Positions 34,131-42,301 of a stretch of DNA of 64,000 nt are shown piece after piece. A program made the translations under genes and the position numbers. The stretch is from Edaphobacter aggregans. GTDB lineage: Bacteria; Acidobacteriota; Terriglobia; Terriglobales; Acidobacteriaceae. How positions within the stretch are numbered: the first letter of the stretch is position 1; every line of letters begins with the position of its first letter. The DNA is taken from the NCBI GenBank assembly GCA_022736715.1, contig DZDJ01000007.1, forward strand, positions 41,076 through 105,075, given 5' to 3'. The notes beneath the pieces are model-generated. The model searched no databases, had not been told where the DNA came from, and saw nothing but the letters and a program-made list of their open reading frames with translations.

Positions 34131-34511
34131 ATGCCTACCGATTCCGCCAACACGCCCGCCACAACCGCCAACGCAGAAGATGCGTATTACGCTGCGGTGG
34201 ACTGTGTTGCCGAAGGCCAGTGGGACAAGGCCATTGCAGCCTTTCGGAAAGCACTGCGACTCGATCCGCACTTTCTGGACGCGATGCACGGCCTGGTCCG
34301 CGCCTTGCAGAATGCAGGACAACTGGACGAAGCCATTGCCACGGCACAGCGACTGATTGCGCGCGACCCGGACGATGTGCTGGCGCACACCAGCCTCTCC
34401 ATCCTCTTTCAGAACAAAGGCATGATTCCTGAAGCGGAAGCCGAAGCCACCAGGGCCAAGGTTCTGGGCTGGAAGCAGCAACTGAAAACGGCGCACTCCA
34501 AACCGGAATAA
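34131..34511 (+). CDS. TPR-repeat protein
   Basis: 126 aa with about two and a half tetratricopeptide repeats (AAVDCVAEGQWDKAIAAFRKALRLDPHF; residues about 20-47, then 54-81 and 88-115). A protein-protein interaction role is likely; the partner is unknown. It has no signal peptide or membrane helix. It lies 4 bp before the EndoIII-like gene, suggesting co-transcription, though the functional link is unclear. Confidence 0.8.
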   Translation: MPTDSANTPATTANAEDAYYAAVDCVAEGQWDKAIAAFRKALRLDPHFLDAMHGLVRALQNAGQLDEAIATAQRLIARDPDDVLAHTSLSILFQNKGMIPEAEAEATRAKVLGWKQQLKTAHSKPE

Positions 34512-34515
34512 TCGC

Positions 34516-35184
34516 TTGCCCGCACACGCTCCACTTCGTCTGTATTACGAACGGCTGTTGGCGGCTTATGGCGCGCAGCAATGGTGGCCGGCTGAGACCG
34601 CCTTTGAAGTGCTGGTCGGCGCTGTGCTCACACAAAACACGGCCTGGACCAGCGTCGAACGCTCCATTGCAAACCTGAAAGCGGCCAATGCGCTCTCCCT
34701 TGATGCGTTGCCCGCACTTCCGGAAGAGACGCTGCGCACATTCATTCGTCCGTCCGGCTTTATGCAGCGCAAAGCGGCCACCCTGCAGGCTCTTTGCCTA
34801 TGGCTGCAACAAACCTATCAGGGCAGTCTTTCATCAGCAGCCGAACAACCAACGCCGCTGCTGCGTCGGCAGTTATTGGCCATCCGCGGTATTGGCCCGG
34901 AAACTGCAGACTCCATCCTGCTCTATGCGTTGGGGCATCCGGTCTTCGTGGTGGACGAATATCTGCGCCGCGTGCTCACGCGCCACGCCCTGGCAGAAGC
35001 AAATGCCAGCTACGATGCGCTGCAAACCCTGGCAGAACAGGCCTTTGCCAACGACAACGCCAGCACCCATGCAGCGCACTACAACGAGTTCCACGCGCTG
35101 ATTGTGGAAACGGGCAAGCGCCACTGCCGCCGCAGGCCCAGTTGCGATAAATGCCCACTGCAGGAGTTTCTTCCCGAAGCTTGA
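34516..35184 (+). CDS. HhH-GPD DNA glycosylase, endonuclease III-like (COG2231 type)
   Basis: 222 aa base-excision-repair protein. Helix-hairpin-helix and catalytic region: LLAIRGIGPETADSILLYALG and VFVVDEYLRRV. The EndoIII lyase lysine is Glu129 here, while the catalytic Asp147 is kept, so a monofunctional glycosylase (MagIII-like, alkylated bases) is more likely than a bifunctional EndoIII. Only three cysteines of the Fe-S motif are present (Cys204, 210, 213) with altered spacing. The start is taken as TTG at 34516; no ATG lies near. Confidence 0.8.
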   Translation: MPAHAPLRLYYERLLAAYGAQQWWPAETAFEVLVGAVLTQNTAWTSVERSIANLKAANALSLDALPALPEETLRTFIRPSGFMQRKAATLQALCLWLQQTYQGSLSSAAEQPTPLLRRQLLAIRGIGPETADSILLYALGHPVFVVDEYLRRVLTRHALAEANASYDALQTLAEQAFANDNASTHAAHYNEFHALIVETGKRHCRRRPSCDKCPLQEFLPEA

Positions 35185-35247
35185 CGCATTTCACCCCCGT
35201 CTCCTCTGGCGCAAAAACAGCACTGCGCATACACTGGAGCCAGCATC

Positions 35248-35634
35248 ATGCACCCAGCGCGCACAATCCGCGAACAGTTCGCCGCCATTGCGCTCCTGCC
35301 TGCCCTGTTTATCATCGGCCTCTGCCCCGGATTCATGCTGCCCGCAACTCATGCCGCGACGCACGGCATGAGCATGATGCCCGGCTGCCATCATAGTTCC
35401 GGCATGCAGACACCAGCGGCACCACCGCAGCAGAAACCCTGCTGTATGGAAGAGCATCATCTCGCAGCACAAATTCAACCAGTCCAGCATCTCCATGTTG
35501 CGCTTGCGGCTACAGCCAGCCTCCTTCCAATCGTGATTTTTGTAGTGCCTGGTCACACTGTCATCGCAGGCGATGCCGCGTCTCCTCCGCCATTGCTTTC
35601 TGCGGTGTCCACTGGCACGCCACTGCGAATCTAA
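35248..35634 (+). CDS. Small Met/His/Cys-rich membrane protein, probable metal handling
   Basis: 128 aa. N-terminal helix or signal anchor (about 12-36), a metal-ligand-rich stretch (about 36-72: ATHGMSMMPGCHHSSGM, later QKPCCMEEHH), then a second hydrophobic helix (about 85-103: TASLLPIVIFVVPG). The ligand-rich loop and its neighbour, an outer-membrane barrel with a Met/His-rich N-terminus, suggest copper or another soft metal. I do not recognise a named family; it resembles DUF2946-type proteins only in layout. Confidence 0.65.
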   Translation: MHPARTIREQFAAIALLPALFIIGLCPGFMLPATHAATHGMSMMPGCHHSSGMQTPAAPPQQKPCCMEEHHLAAQIQPVQHLHVALAATASLLPIVIFVVPGHTVIAGDAASPPPLLSAVSTGTPLRI

Positions 35635-35716
35635 ACATCCTCATCACGCTCCGGGATCTGCCATCTCCGCATAAGCGATGGCGCACCACGTTTTTAACCG
35701 TGATTGAGGAGACGTT

Positions 35717-37030
35717 ATGGCTCACCGATTTTCTGTTCTGACCGCAATCGTCTTTACTTTGCTTGCCACTCCAGCAACGCAGGCACAACAGGATTCCATG
35801 CCGGGAATGCAGATGGATCATTCCCAAATGCAGCACATGGCAAACAACAGCCTGATCGAAACCATCCTGCACCACAGCGCCTCCGGCACCAGCGTCGAAC
35901 CGGCATCCACTCCAGTTCCCATGATGATGCATCGCTACCATGACTGGATGCTGATGCTGCACGGCATCGGCATCGTGGCCGATCAGCAGCAGTCCGGCCC
36001 GCGTGGCGCGGACAAACTCTACTCCGTCAACTGGATCATGCCCATGGCGCAGCGCACCGTAGGCCCTGGCACGCTCACACTGCGGGCCATGTTCAGCCTG
36101 GAACCAGCCACCATCAGTGGCCGTGAATTTCCGGAGATGTTCCAGCAGGGTGAAACTGCCTTCGGCAGTCCCATTGTTGATGGCCAGCACCCGCACGACT
36201 TCTTCATGGAACTGGGCGCGCTCTACGATCTTCCCACCGGCAAACACTCTCTGTTCAGCTTCTATTTCGCACCCGTGGGCGATCCTGCCATTGGCCCAAC
36301 GGCGTACCCGCACCGCGAATCCGCATCGGAAAATCCGCTGGCCGCGCTTGGCCATCATCAGCAGGACTCGACCCATATTGCCTACAATGTCCTCACCGCA
36401 GGCTTCACCTATCGCGCCGTGCGCCTGGAGGCCAGCGGCTTTCATGGACGCGAGCCCGGAGAAAATCGCTGGACCATCTATGGCGGCGCGGTCGACTCCT
36501 ACTCCGCTCGGCTCACGGTTTCGCCCACGCGCAACCTGACCGGGCAATACTCCATTGCGCGCATCGCCAGCCCGGAGCCGCTGCACCCGGAAGACAACCA
36601 GCAGCGCCAGACCGCTTCCCTGATGTACAATCGTCCGCTGCACCACGGAAACTGGGCCAGCACTTTCGTCTGGGGCCGCACCCGTTCGCTGAGCGATGGC
36701 GCCAAACAGAACAGCTACCTGCTCGAATCCAAATGGAACTTCGCCACACAGAACAATCTGTGGACGCGCATGGAAAATGCCTCCCGTACCAGCGAACTGG
36801 AGTTCGGCCCAGGATCGCCACCGCCCGCAAACTTCCATGAGGAGCCGATCGGCTATGTGCAGGCCTACAGCCTGGGCTACGACCGCCTGTTCGACCGCCT
36901 CTCCACGCAGCACATTGGCACCGCGCTGGGCGGGCAATTCACCCTCTACAACACACCTCGCCCGCTCGTGGCGGACTATGGCTCCAATCCTTTTGGCGTC
37001 GTTCTGCTGCTGCGGTTTCGCATTCGCTAG
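35717..37030 (+). CDS. Outer-membrane beta-barrel protein with Met/His-rich N-terminus
   Basis: 437 aa. Signal peptide ending near TQAQ, followed by a Met/His-rich segment (MPGMQMDHSQMQHMA) like the repeats of copper-resistance proteins CopA/CopB/PcoB. The rest alternates in the manner of a barrel and ends with FGVVLLLRFRIR, a typical outer-membrane strand. The central part contains DGQHPHDFFMELG. It follows the small Met/His-rich gene by 82 bp on the same strand. The role is inferred as metal-linked and is not proven; no P-type ATPase or sensor is next to it. Confidence 0.7.
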   Translation: MAHRFSVLTAIVFTLLATPATQAQQDSMPGMQMDHSQMQHMANNSLIETILHHSASGTSVEPASTPVPMMMHRYHDWMLMLHGIGIVADQQQSGPRGADKLYSVNWIMPMAQRTVGPGTLTLRAMFSLEPATISGREFPEMFQQGETAFGSPIVDGQHPHDFFMELGALYDLPTGKHSLFSFYFAPVGDPAIGPTAYPHRESASENPLAALGHHQQDSTHIAYNVLTAGFTYRAVRLEASGFHGREPGENRWTIYGGAVDSYSARLTVSPTRNLTGQYSIARIASPEPLHPEDNQQRQTASLMYNRPLHHGNWASTFVWGRTRSLSDGAKQNSYLLESKWNFATQNNLWTRMENASRTSELEFGPGSPPPANFHEEPIGYVQAYSLGYDRLFDRLSTQHIGTALGGQFTLYNTPRPLVADYGSNPFGVVLLLRFRIR

Positions 37031-37106
37031 CGCAGTTGCGCGGACAGGCGACTCTCCACCGCAGGCCTGCCCGCGCATTCCGCTTTCTGCGAAAATAAAT
37101 ACAATC

Positions 37107-37751
37107 ATGACCACGCTCTACATCGCCAGCACCAATGCCGGAAAACTGCGCGACTTTGCCACCGCCGCCGCGGCGCATCAACTCCGCATCGAGTCCCTGC
37201 CCGGTCTTGCCAGCATTCCGCCCGCGCCGGAAGACGAACCCACCTTTGAAGGCAATGCCCGCAGCAAGGCCATCTACTACAGCCAGCGCGCACCGGGGCT
37301 GGTGGTGCTGGCCGACGATTCCGGCCTGGAAGTGGGTGCGCTCCACGGAGCACCGGGCGTGCGCTCGGCGCGTTATGCCGCCGATGGCCCTGCCGCTGCC
37401 GGCCTGCCCGCTCCAGATCTATCTATAGACCAGCGCAACAATCTGCGCCTGCTGGCGGAAATGCGCTCCGTGCCCGAGGCGCAACGCACTGGCCGTTACC
37501 GCTGCGTGCTGGCTGCCGCGCAGGACGGCCGGGTGTTGTTCACAGCGCAGGGCTTCGTCGATGGCCGCATTCTCACCGCTCCGCGCGGCAGCGGCGGCTT
37601 TGGCTACGATCCCCTGTTTCTCATTCCGGAGCGGAACCAGACCATGTCTGAGATCGACCTCCAGACCAGGCACTCGCTCAGCCATCGCGGTATGGCTTTC
37701 CGTAAGTTCCTTGAAATCTGGGAGTCGCGGCAGCCAAGCCGCATCCGCTAG
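37107..37751 (+). CDS. rdgB: XTP/dITP diphosphatase
   Basis: House-cleaning pyrophosphatase of the HAM1/RdgB family, 214 aa, hydrolysing dITP and XTP. Family motifs: YIASTNAGKLRDF at the start, DDSGLEVGALHGAPGVRSARYA in the middle, GFGYDPLF and LSHRGMAF near the end. I use the ATG at 37107; no Shine-Dalgarno is visible but a TAAATA lies about 6 nt upstream, so a leaderless message is possible. Confidence 0.95.
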   Translation: MTTLYIASTNAGKLRDFATAAAAHQLRIESLPGLASIPPAPEDEPTFEGNARSKAIYYSQRAPGLVVLADDSGLEVGALHGAPGVRSARYAADGPAAAGLPAPDLSIDQRNNLRLLAEMRSVPEAQRTGRYRCVLAAAQDGRVLFTAQGFVDGRILTAPRGSGGFGYDPLFLIPERNQTMSEIDLQTRHSLSHRGMAFRKFLEIWESRQPSRIR

Positions 37752-37945
37752 CCACGGCGTACGCATCTGCACCACAGCATAATTTGCATCGCCGCCGCCG
37801 GGTCTGGCATCTACAAAGCTGGCAGCAGGATTCCACCAGCACGTAGTGGTGTCCAGTTGCAGCATCTCAAAGCCGAGGCTTGCCCCAGCGGTTGCACAGG
37901 CATACACTTGGTAGAGAAATTGTTTTTGATACAGGAGATACACCC

Positions 37946-38332
37946 ATGGCCACAGCTTCTGCTACCAACACCGAACCCCAGGTCGTTACTGCACCTGCCG
38001 CATCGACGCCGGTGGTTCTTACCCCCTCCGCCATTGCGAAGGTGCGTGAAATTATGGCGACGCAGGATCCGCTTCCTGCTGGCCTGCGGATTGGCGTGGT
38101 CGGTGGCGGCTGCTCCGGATTCCAGTACTCCATGTCCTTTGAGAACCAGGCCGGCATGATGGACAAGGTGTTCAGCTTTGACAACCTCAAGGTCTTCGTC
38201 GATGCCACCTCGGTCATGTATCTGAACGGCTGCGTGGTGGACTACGTGGAAACACTGGAAGCGGCTGGCTTCAAGTTCGAAAATCCTCAGGTCAAAAGCA
38301 CCTGCGGCTGCGGTTCCTCCTTCAGCGTGTAA
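37946..38332 (+). CDS. erpA: A-type iron-sulfur cluster carrier (HesB/IscA/ErpA family)
   Basis: 128-aa Fe-S scaffold or carrier. The three conserved cysteines are Cys56 (GGGCSGFQY), Cys120 and Cys122 (STCGCGSSF). The ATG at 37946 is preceded by AGGAGA; the first 22 residues are an Ala/Thr-rich extension before the domain. IscA, SufA and ErpA cannot be told apart by sequence alone; the ErpA symbol is a best guess. Downstream is a strong terminator. Confidence 0.88.
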   Translation: MATASATNTEPQVVTAPAASTPVVLTPSAIAKVREIMATQDPLPAGLRIGVVGGGCSGFQYSMSFENQAGMMDKVFSFDNLKVFVDATSVMYLNGCVVDYVETLEAAGFKFENPQVKSTCGCGSSFSV

Positions 38333-38354
38333 GCCGGATTTTTAGAATGGCAGA

Positions 38355-38377
38355 AGCCCCGCATCTGCGGGGCTTTT
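38355..38377 (+). terminator. Intrinsic terminator after the Fe-S carrier gene
   Basis: Perfect stem AGCCCCGC (38355-38362) / GCGGGGCT (38367-38374) with a 4-nt loop followed by TTTC. The pseudopilin gene ends 23 bp further on the opposite strand, so it may act in both directions. Confidence 0.85.
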
Positions 38378-38397
38378 CAGTATCATCAAGTGCAATG

Positions 38398-39345
38398 CTA
38401 TTGGTTCTGCGGGTTGCTGCCCGTCGTTGGGCTGGTGCTTCCGGAGCCGCCCGTGCCCGTAGTTGGACTGCCCAGGCTGAATCCGGAACCGGTGCCTGTC
38501 CCCATGCCTGTCCCAGTGCCCGCTCCCATACCGATGCCCGGCTGCTGCGTCGCATCCGAGCCGCCCGCCAGGCTGTTGCTCATCTGCTGCTGCTCCACCC
38601 GCGGATCGTACAAAAACTCCCACTGGTTGTAGACCGTCTTCTTATGAATGGCGATGATCGATTGTTTCGGGCTGTTCACCGAAACACCCACAATTGGAGC
38701 ACTGCTGCCGCCAAAGCTGGTGGCCGAAGTTCCCGTAGTGCTGTCCGAACTTCCGCTCGCCGCCGGGCTTCCCGTACCGGTAGCAGCAGTATTTGCTCCG
38801 GTCGTCGCGCTTCCGCTGCTGCTGGTTGTGTCTGTTTGTCCACCGAAAAGGCTGGTGCCAGAGCCACCCATGGGGCTGCCCAAAGAGCTGCCCGGCGAGC
38901 CGTCCATGGGGCTGCCACCACTCGTTGCGCCGGGCATGCTGGAAATTGCGCTCGCAGGGGTTCCGATGTTCAACATCCCTCCGGCCAGCGGCTGGCCAAA
39001 AAAGCCCGTCACCTGCGTTTTCGCCTCTCCCAGATGGATGATCCGCCAGTCGTCCTTGCCGGTGATCGGATCAACATAGCGCCGACGCAGAAAGCGAACA
39101 TCGTTGCTTTTCACCAACTGGTCAATCGAGGTAGGATACGATCCCAATTTGCGGTAGTAGAGCTGAATCGCGCGCACATACTGCTGGCCCCGGTTCACAG
39201 CCTCCAGTTCCCGCTCCCGCTGCAGTTCCTTGGCCACGCGCGGCGCAGCCACCGCCAGCGTAATCAGTATCAGCGCCGCCATTACCACCAGCGTGATCAG
39301 CAGAAAACCCTCTTCGCCAGAACGAGTTGGAGCAAGAGACTTCAT
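38398..39345 (-). CDS. Type II secretion/type IV pilus pseudopilin with low-complexity tail
   Basis: 315 aa. Prepilin cleavage site SGEEG/FLLITLVVM followed by a hydrophobic helix, then a GspG/pilin-like head (LYYRKLGSYPTSIDQLV...RRYVDPITGKDDWRII). Position 5 of the mature protein is Thr rather than the usual Glu. From about residue 130 the chain is low complexity, rich in Gly, Ser and Thr, and the last 50 residues are degenerate repeats of Gly-Thr-Gly. Last gene of the pil operon. It may be a minor or tip pseudopilin (inference). Confidence 0.8.
   Translation of the reverse strand: MKSLAPTRSGEEGFLLITLVVMAALILITLAVAAPRVAKELQRERELEAVNRGQQYVRAIQLYYRKLGSYPTSIDQLVKSNDVRFLRRRYVDPITGKDDWRIIHLGEAKTQVTGFFGQPLAGGMLNIGTPASAISSMPGATSGGSPMDGSPGSSLGSPMGGSGTSLFGGQTDTTSSSGSATTGANTAATGTGSPAASGSSDSTTGTSATSFGGSSAPIVGVSVNSPKQSIIAIHKKTVYNQWEFLYDPRVEQQQMSNSLAGGSDATQQPGIGMGAGTGTGMGTGTGSGFSLGSPTTGTGGSGSTSPTTGSNPQNQ
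38485..38540. repeat. Short degenerate tandem repeat in the pseudopilin gene
   Basis: About four and a half imperfect 12-bp units (CCTGTCCCCATG / CCTGTCCCAGTG / CCCGCTCCCATA) near the 3' end of the pseudopilin gene. It encodes the Gly-Thr-Gly-rich tail and is a candidate for length variation. Confidence 0.6.
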
Positions 39346-39367
39346 CGGATGCTTTTATACCGCCAGT

Positions 39368-39961
39368 TTAGTTTGTCCTCATTGGCAGCGTTTGCGTATT
39401 GTTGGTCGCCATGTCCTGCACCTGCACGCCATTGGCCAGAATATTCAGCACCTTGTAGCGGCGGTCCACAATGTCTCCCGGCGCGGCGATGAACACGTCC
39501 TCGCCATGCAGCAGAAAGGCGCGTTTCACGCCATTCTCCCGCGTCTCTGTGCCAAAAAACTTCAGATCGATCGGCGGCAGCGGTGGTGGCCCCGCCGGAA
39601 CCACTGCTGCGTCCTGCGCCGTGCGCGCAGATGCAATCGGCTTCACCATTGCCATCTCAACCGGAGCCGAATCCATTGAGAATATATTACGCCCGGTGCC
39701 GGAATACACCAGTGACTCCGCCGACTCCATCGCTCCCATGTGCAGTGTCGGATCCAGTTGCGCAGCCGCCACCACCTCCGGCTTTTTGGCCGACGCGCCC
39801 GTGGCAGGCCGCGCCGCTGCGGGATTTGCCGCTGTTACCGGAGCCGATGTGTCCGGCCCTCCCAGAAACGATGACAGCTCATACGCCACCATCGACATCG
39901 CCAGCGGCACCAGGATCGCCGCAATCAGACGGTTTCGCTTGTTTTCTGAGCCCATCTTCAT
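39368..39961 (-). CDS. PilP-like pilus assembly protein
   Basis: 197 aa. Short cytoplasmic N-terminus and one membrane helix (LIAAILVPLAMSMVAYELSS), an Ala/Pro linker, then a small beta domain (PPIDLKFFGTETRENGVKRAFLLHGEDVFIAAPGDIVDRRYKVL...) of the kind found in PilP/GspC. It would link the PilMNO inner-membrane platform to the secretin. Overlaps pilO by four bases. Called PilP by domain pattern and operon position. Confidence 0.75.
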   Translation of the reverse strand: MKMGSENKRNRLIAAILVPLAMSMVAYELSSFLGGPDTSAPVTAANPAAARPATGASAKKPEVVAAAQLDPTLHMGAMESAESLVYSGTGRNIFSMDSAPVEMAMVKPIASARTAQDAAVVPAGPPPLPPIDLKFFGTETRENGVKRAFLLHGEDVFIAAPGDIVDRRYKVLNILANGVQVQDMATNNTQTLPMRTN

Positions 39962-40593
39962 GACGCACGCCCCGGATTCTTCCTGTGCTCTGCCGTCACG
40001 GTCTCAGTACCGGTCTTCTGCGCTCCAGGCGTCGCCCGCAGATACGAAGTCAACCGCAGCCGCAGATTCACCACGCCGCTCTGCTGGCCCGTCAACGTCA
40101 CCCCGTCAATCACAAAGAAGATCTTGTCCCGCTCCAGCCCATTCAAAAACTGCACCAGCGGACGATAGTCCCCGCTCAGGCTGGCATCCATGCGGATCTC
40201 GGTCAGTCCCTCCAGCGCAGAGTCTTCGGTATACTGCACCCGCGAAAGATGCACACTGTTCCTCGCCGCCAGGGCCCCCAGCTCCGCAATAATCGTGGAG
40301 TCGGCAGCCGGAATGCGGTCCTTGTAGAACTCCTCCGCTCCCCGCTCAGCCGTAAGCAGCTTTTTGTCCAGCCCCCGCAGTGGTTTCGCTGCAATCTCAG
40401 CCGCGCGCATCTGAATGGTCTGTTGCTCCACCGCATCCGCGTTGCTGCTGTGGCTGATCTTCCACGCCACCGCGATATGCACCAGCAGATAGATGTTCGC
40501 CGCCACCAGCACAGCCACCGCCGCCAGGTGCAGATTCAGCGGCGAAACCAATTGCCGCAATTTCTCTTTGTCGATGCTGGGCCATCTGCTCAT
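39958..40593 (-). CDS. pilO: PilO-like pilus assembly protein
   Basis: 211 aa. One N-terminal transmembrane helix (LAAVAVLVAANIYLLVHIAVAW), a coiled coil, and a ferredoxin-like C-terminal domain (VHLSRVQYTEDSALEGLTEIRMDASLSGDYRPLVQFLNGLERDK... in parts) as in PilO. It forms the inner-membrane PilN-PilO platform. Four-base overlaps join it to pilN before and to the PilP-like gene after. Confidence 0.82.
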   Translation of the reverse strand: MSRWPSIDKEKLRQLVSPLNLHLAAVAVLVAANIYLLVHIAVAWKISHSSNADAVEQQTIQMRAAEIAAKPLRGLDKKLLTAERGAEEFYKDRIPAADSTIIAELGALAARNSVHLSRVQYTEDSALEGLTEIRMDASLSGDYRPLVQFLNGLERDKIFFVIDGVTLTGQQSGVVNLRLRLTSYLRATPGAQKTGTETVTAEHRKNPGRAS

Positions 40594-41285
40594 CGGCGGC
40601 CTCGTGCTTTCTGCGCCGCAGCCGCTGGCTTGCCTGGGTTGGCTTCACTGACCGCACCCCTGCTCTTCGCCGCCTTTTCTTCCGGCTTCAACGGCAGCGG
40701 GTTATAGTCCGACAAAATATCGAACTGCACACTGTTTATACCCACCGGGCGCACGGCCCGGTTCTGTGAGGAGTCCTGGTTCTCCGCCGACTCGCTGGCC
40801 AGCCGCGGATGCACAAAGCTCCGCGAGCTTTCCAGATTCTTCACCAACTGCACGGCCTTGTCCCGCTCCCCGCTCACCCGCAACCGAATGATGATGCTGC
40901 GATCAGACCGCACCTGTGGCTCAATGCTGGTCACCTGCACGCCGGCCGGCAACACCTGCTCCAGATCCATCATTACGGCCGTCCAGCTAAAGCCCTTGCG
41001 TGCAAACAGCGCATTCAGAAAGCGCGACTGCTCCAGCACCCTGGCATTCTGCGGCTCGCGCATGCGCGCCTCGTTGCTCAGCCGCTCCTGCCGGAAGGCC
41101 TGTGTTTTCCCGGCCAGCACACTCATCCGCGCCTGTGCCTGCCGCGCCTGCCGGTCCACAAAGTGCAGCGTGATGCCCAGCACCAGCAGCAGCGCCAGCA
41201 ACGCGCCAATGGCAATGCGCAGCCGGGCATAGATCGGCCGCAGCTCCACAAATGGTTTGCTTGCGAGATTGAGTGTGACGCGCAT
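40590..41285 (-). CDS. pilN: PilN-like pilus assembly protein
   Basis: 231 aa. N-terminal NLASKPF motif characteristic of PilN (MRVTLNLASKPFVELRP), which docks into PilM, one transmembrane helix (LRIAIGALLALLLVLGITLHF) and a periplasmic domain with the WTAVMMDLEQVLPAGVQV stretch typical of the family. The C-terminal tail is Lys/Ala-rich. Starts one base before the pilM stop ends. Confidence 0.85.
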   Translation of the reverse strand: MRVTLNLASKPFVELRPIYARLRIAIGALLALLLVLGITLHFVDRQARQAQARMSVLAGKTQAFRQERLSNEARMREPQNARVLEQSRFLNALFARKGFSWTAVMMDLEQVLPAGVQVTSIEPQVRSDRSIIIRLRVSGERDKAVQLVKNLESSRSFVHPRLASESAENQDSSQNRAVRPVGINSVQFDILSDYNPLPLKPEEKAAKSRGAVSEANPGKPAAAAQKARGRR

Positions 41286-42262
41286 CAGCTTTTCAACACT
41301 CCCGCCACACCGGCCAGCATTCCGCGCGGCACCGCTGCCGTGATCGCCTCTGCCAGCAACTGCGCTGGCTGCAGCAACTCCTGCATCCGCAGACCCTCGC
41401 CCCCAACCATCGCCTGCACCCGCTCCGCCCCCAGTGGCCCGGCCACCAGTACCTCTTCCAGCGTCGTATTCAGTGTGTCCTCATAATAAGCAGCCGCCAC
41501 CGTGACCGCCTGCGCCACTTCCTGCTCCACTGCCTGCTCCGTCAGCACAACCGGCTGCACTGCAACTGCAACGCCCTCGTCGTTCACCACTCCAGCAGAA
41601 GCGTCCAACCCCAGATCGATGCTGCGATGCAGCAGCAACTGCCCGGCCTGCACAATGGCCGTGGTCACGCCGGAGCGGCTTGCATTCACCACCAGTGCAG
41701 CCGAGCCCGGCTCTTCCAGCGCCGCCAGCGCAGCCAGCGTGCTCGGCAGTACCGCACCCGGCTCATATCCGGCATCTCGCACCGCCGCTTCATATTCTCC
41801 CAGCACGGTCCTGGGCATCGCAGCCGCCACCACGCGAAGGTTGTTCCTGCCACTCGACAGAATCTGGTAGCTCACCGCAGCATCATCCGCCTCAAACGGC
41901 AGCAGCTTCTTTAGCCGGAAGCGCACCACCGGCAGCGCCTCAGCCACCTTGTGCGGCAGGCTGTCAAAATCCAGCAGCAGCACCCGCAATGCAGCATCGG
42001 GAACCACCAGCGTCACGTCACCGGAACGGCCGCCCAGCGCATCCAGCGCACGCTTCAACGCCGCCACAATCGCCACCCGGTCCACCAGATTGCCTGTGCG
42101 CAGCCCTGGCGCCAGTGCATCCGCAGGCAACGCCGCCTGCGCCACAGCCGCCAGCGGACTGGCCGGCGAATCCGCCCGCGCCGCCACAATGCCCTCCGGA
42201 CGGATCTCACACGCCAGCCGGGGACGAACTCCTGCACTCATCAATGTCGGGAAAATTTGCAT
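41285..42262 (-). CDS. pilM: PilM-like actin-fold pilus assembly protein
   Basis: 325 aa, cytoplasmic, no membrane helix. FtsA/actin-like fold, with FRLKKLLPFEADDAAVSYQI matching the PilM/GspL SHS2 region and VVNASRSGVTTAIVQAGQLLLHRSIDLG matching the second subdomain. It binds the N-terminus of PilN and connects the platform with the motor ATPase. The sequence is diverged from model PilM proteins but operon order supports it. Confidence 0.8.
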   Translation of the reverse strand: MQIFPTLMSAGVRPRLACEIRPEGIVAARADSPASPLAAVAQAALPADALAPGLRTGNLVDRVAIVAALKRALDALGGRSGDVTLVVPDAALRVLLLDFDSLPHKVAEALPVVRFRLKKLLPFEADDAAVSYQILSSGRNNLRVVAAAMPRTVLGEYEAAVRDAGYEPGAVLPSTLAALAALEEPGSAALVVNASRSGVTTAIVQAGQLLLHRSIDLGLDASAGVVNDEGVAVAVQPVVLTEQAVEQEVAQAVTVAAAYYEDTLNTTLEEVLVAGPLGAERVQAMVGGEGLRMQELLQPAQLLAEAITAAVPRGMLAGVAGVLKS

Positions 42263-42301
42263 CCAGCTCTCAGACTACCTTTTCTGCCGTTCCTGCTTTT
42301 G

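Noticed and set aside
35561-37114. 517-codon open frame antisense to the outer-membrane barrel gene
   Set aside because: Low-likelihood composition and no motif; the sense gene has a signal peptide and barrel end.
37419-37943. Minus-strand 174-codon open frame over rdgB and the gap to the Fe-S carrier
   Set aside because: Half of it is antisense to rdgB and the rest has no recognised domain or ribosome-binding site; a decayed gene cannot be excluded but is unsupported.
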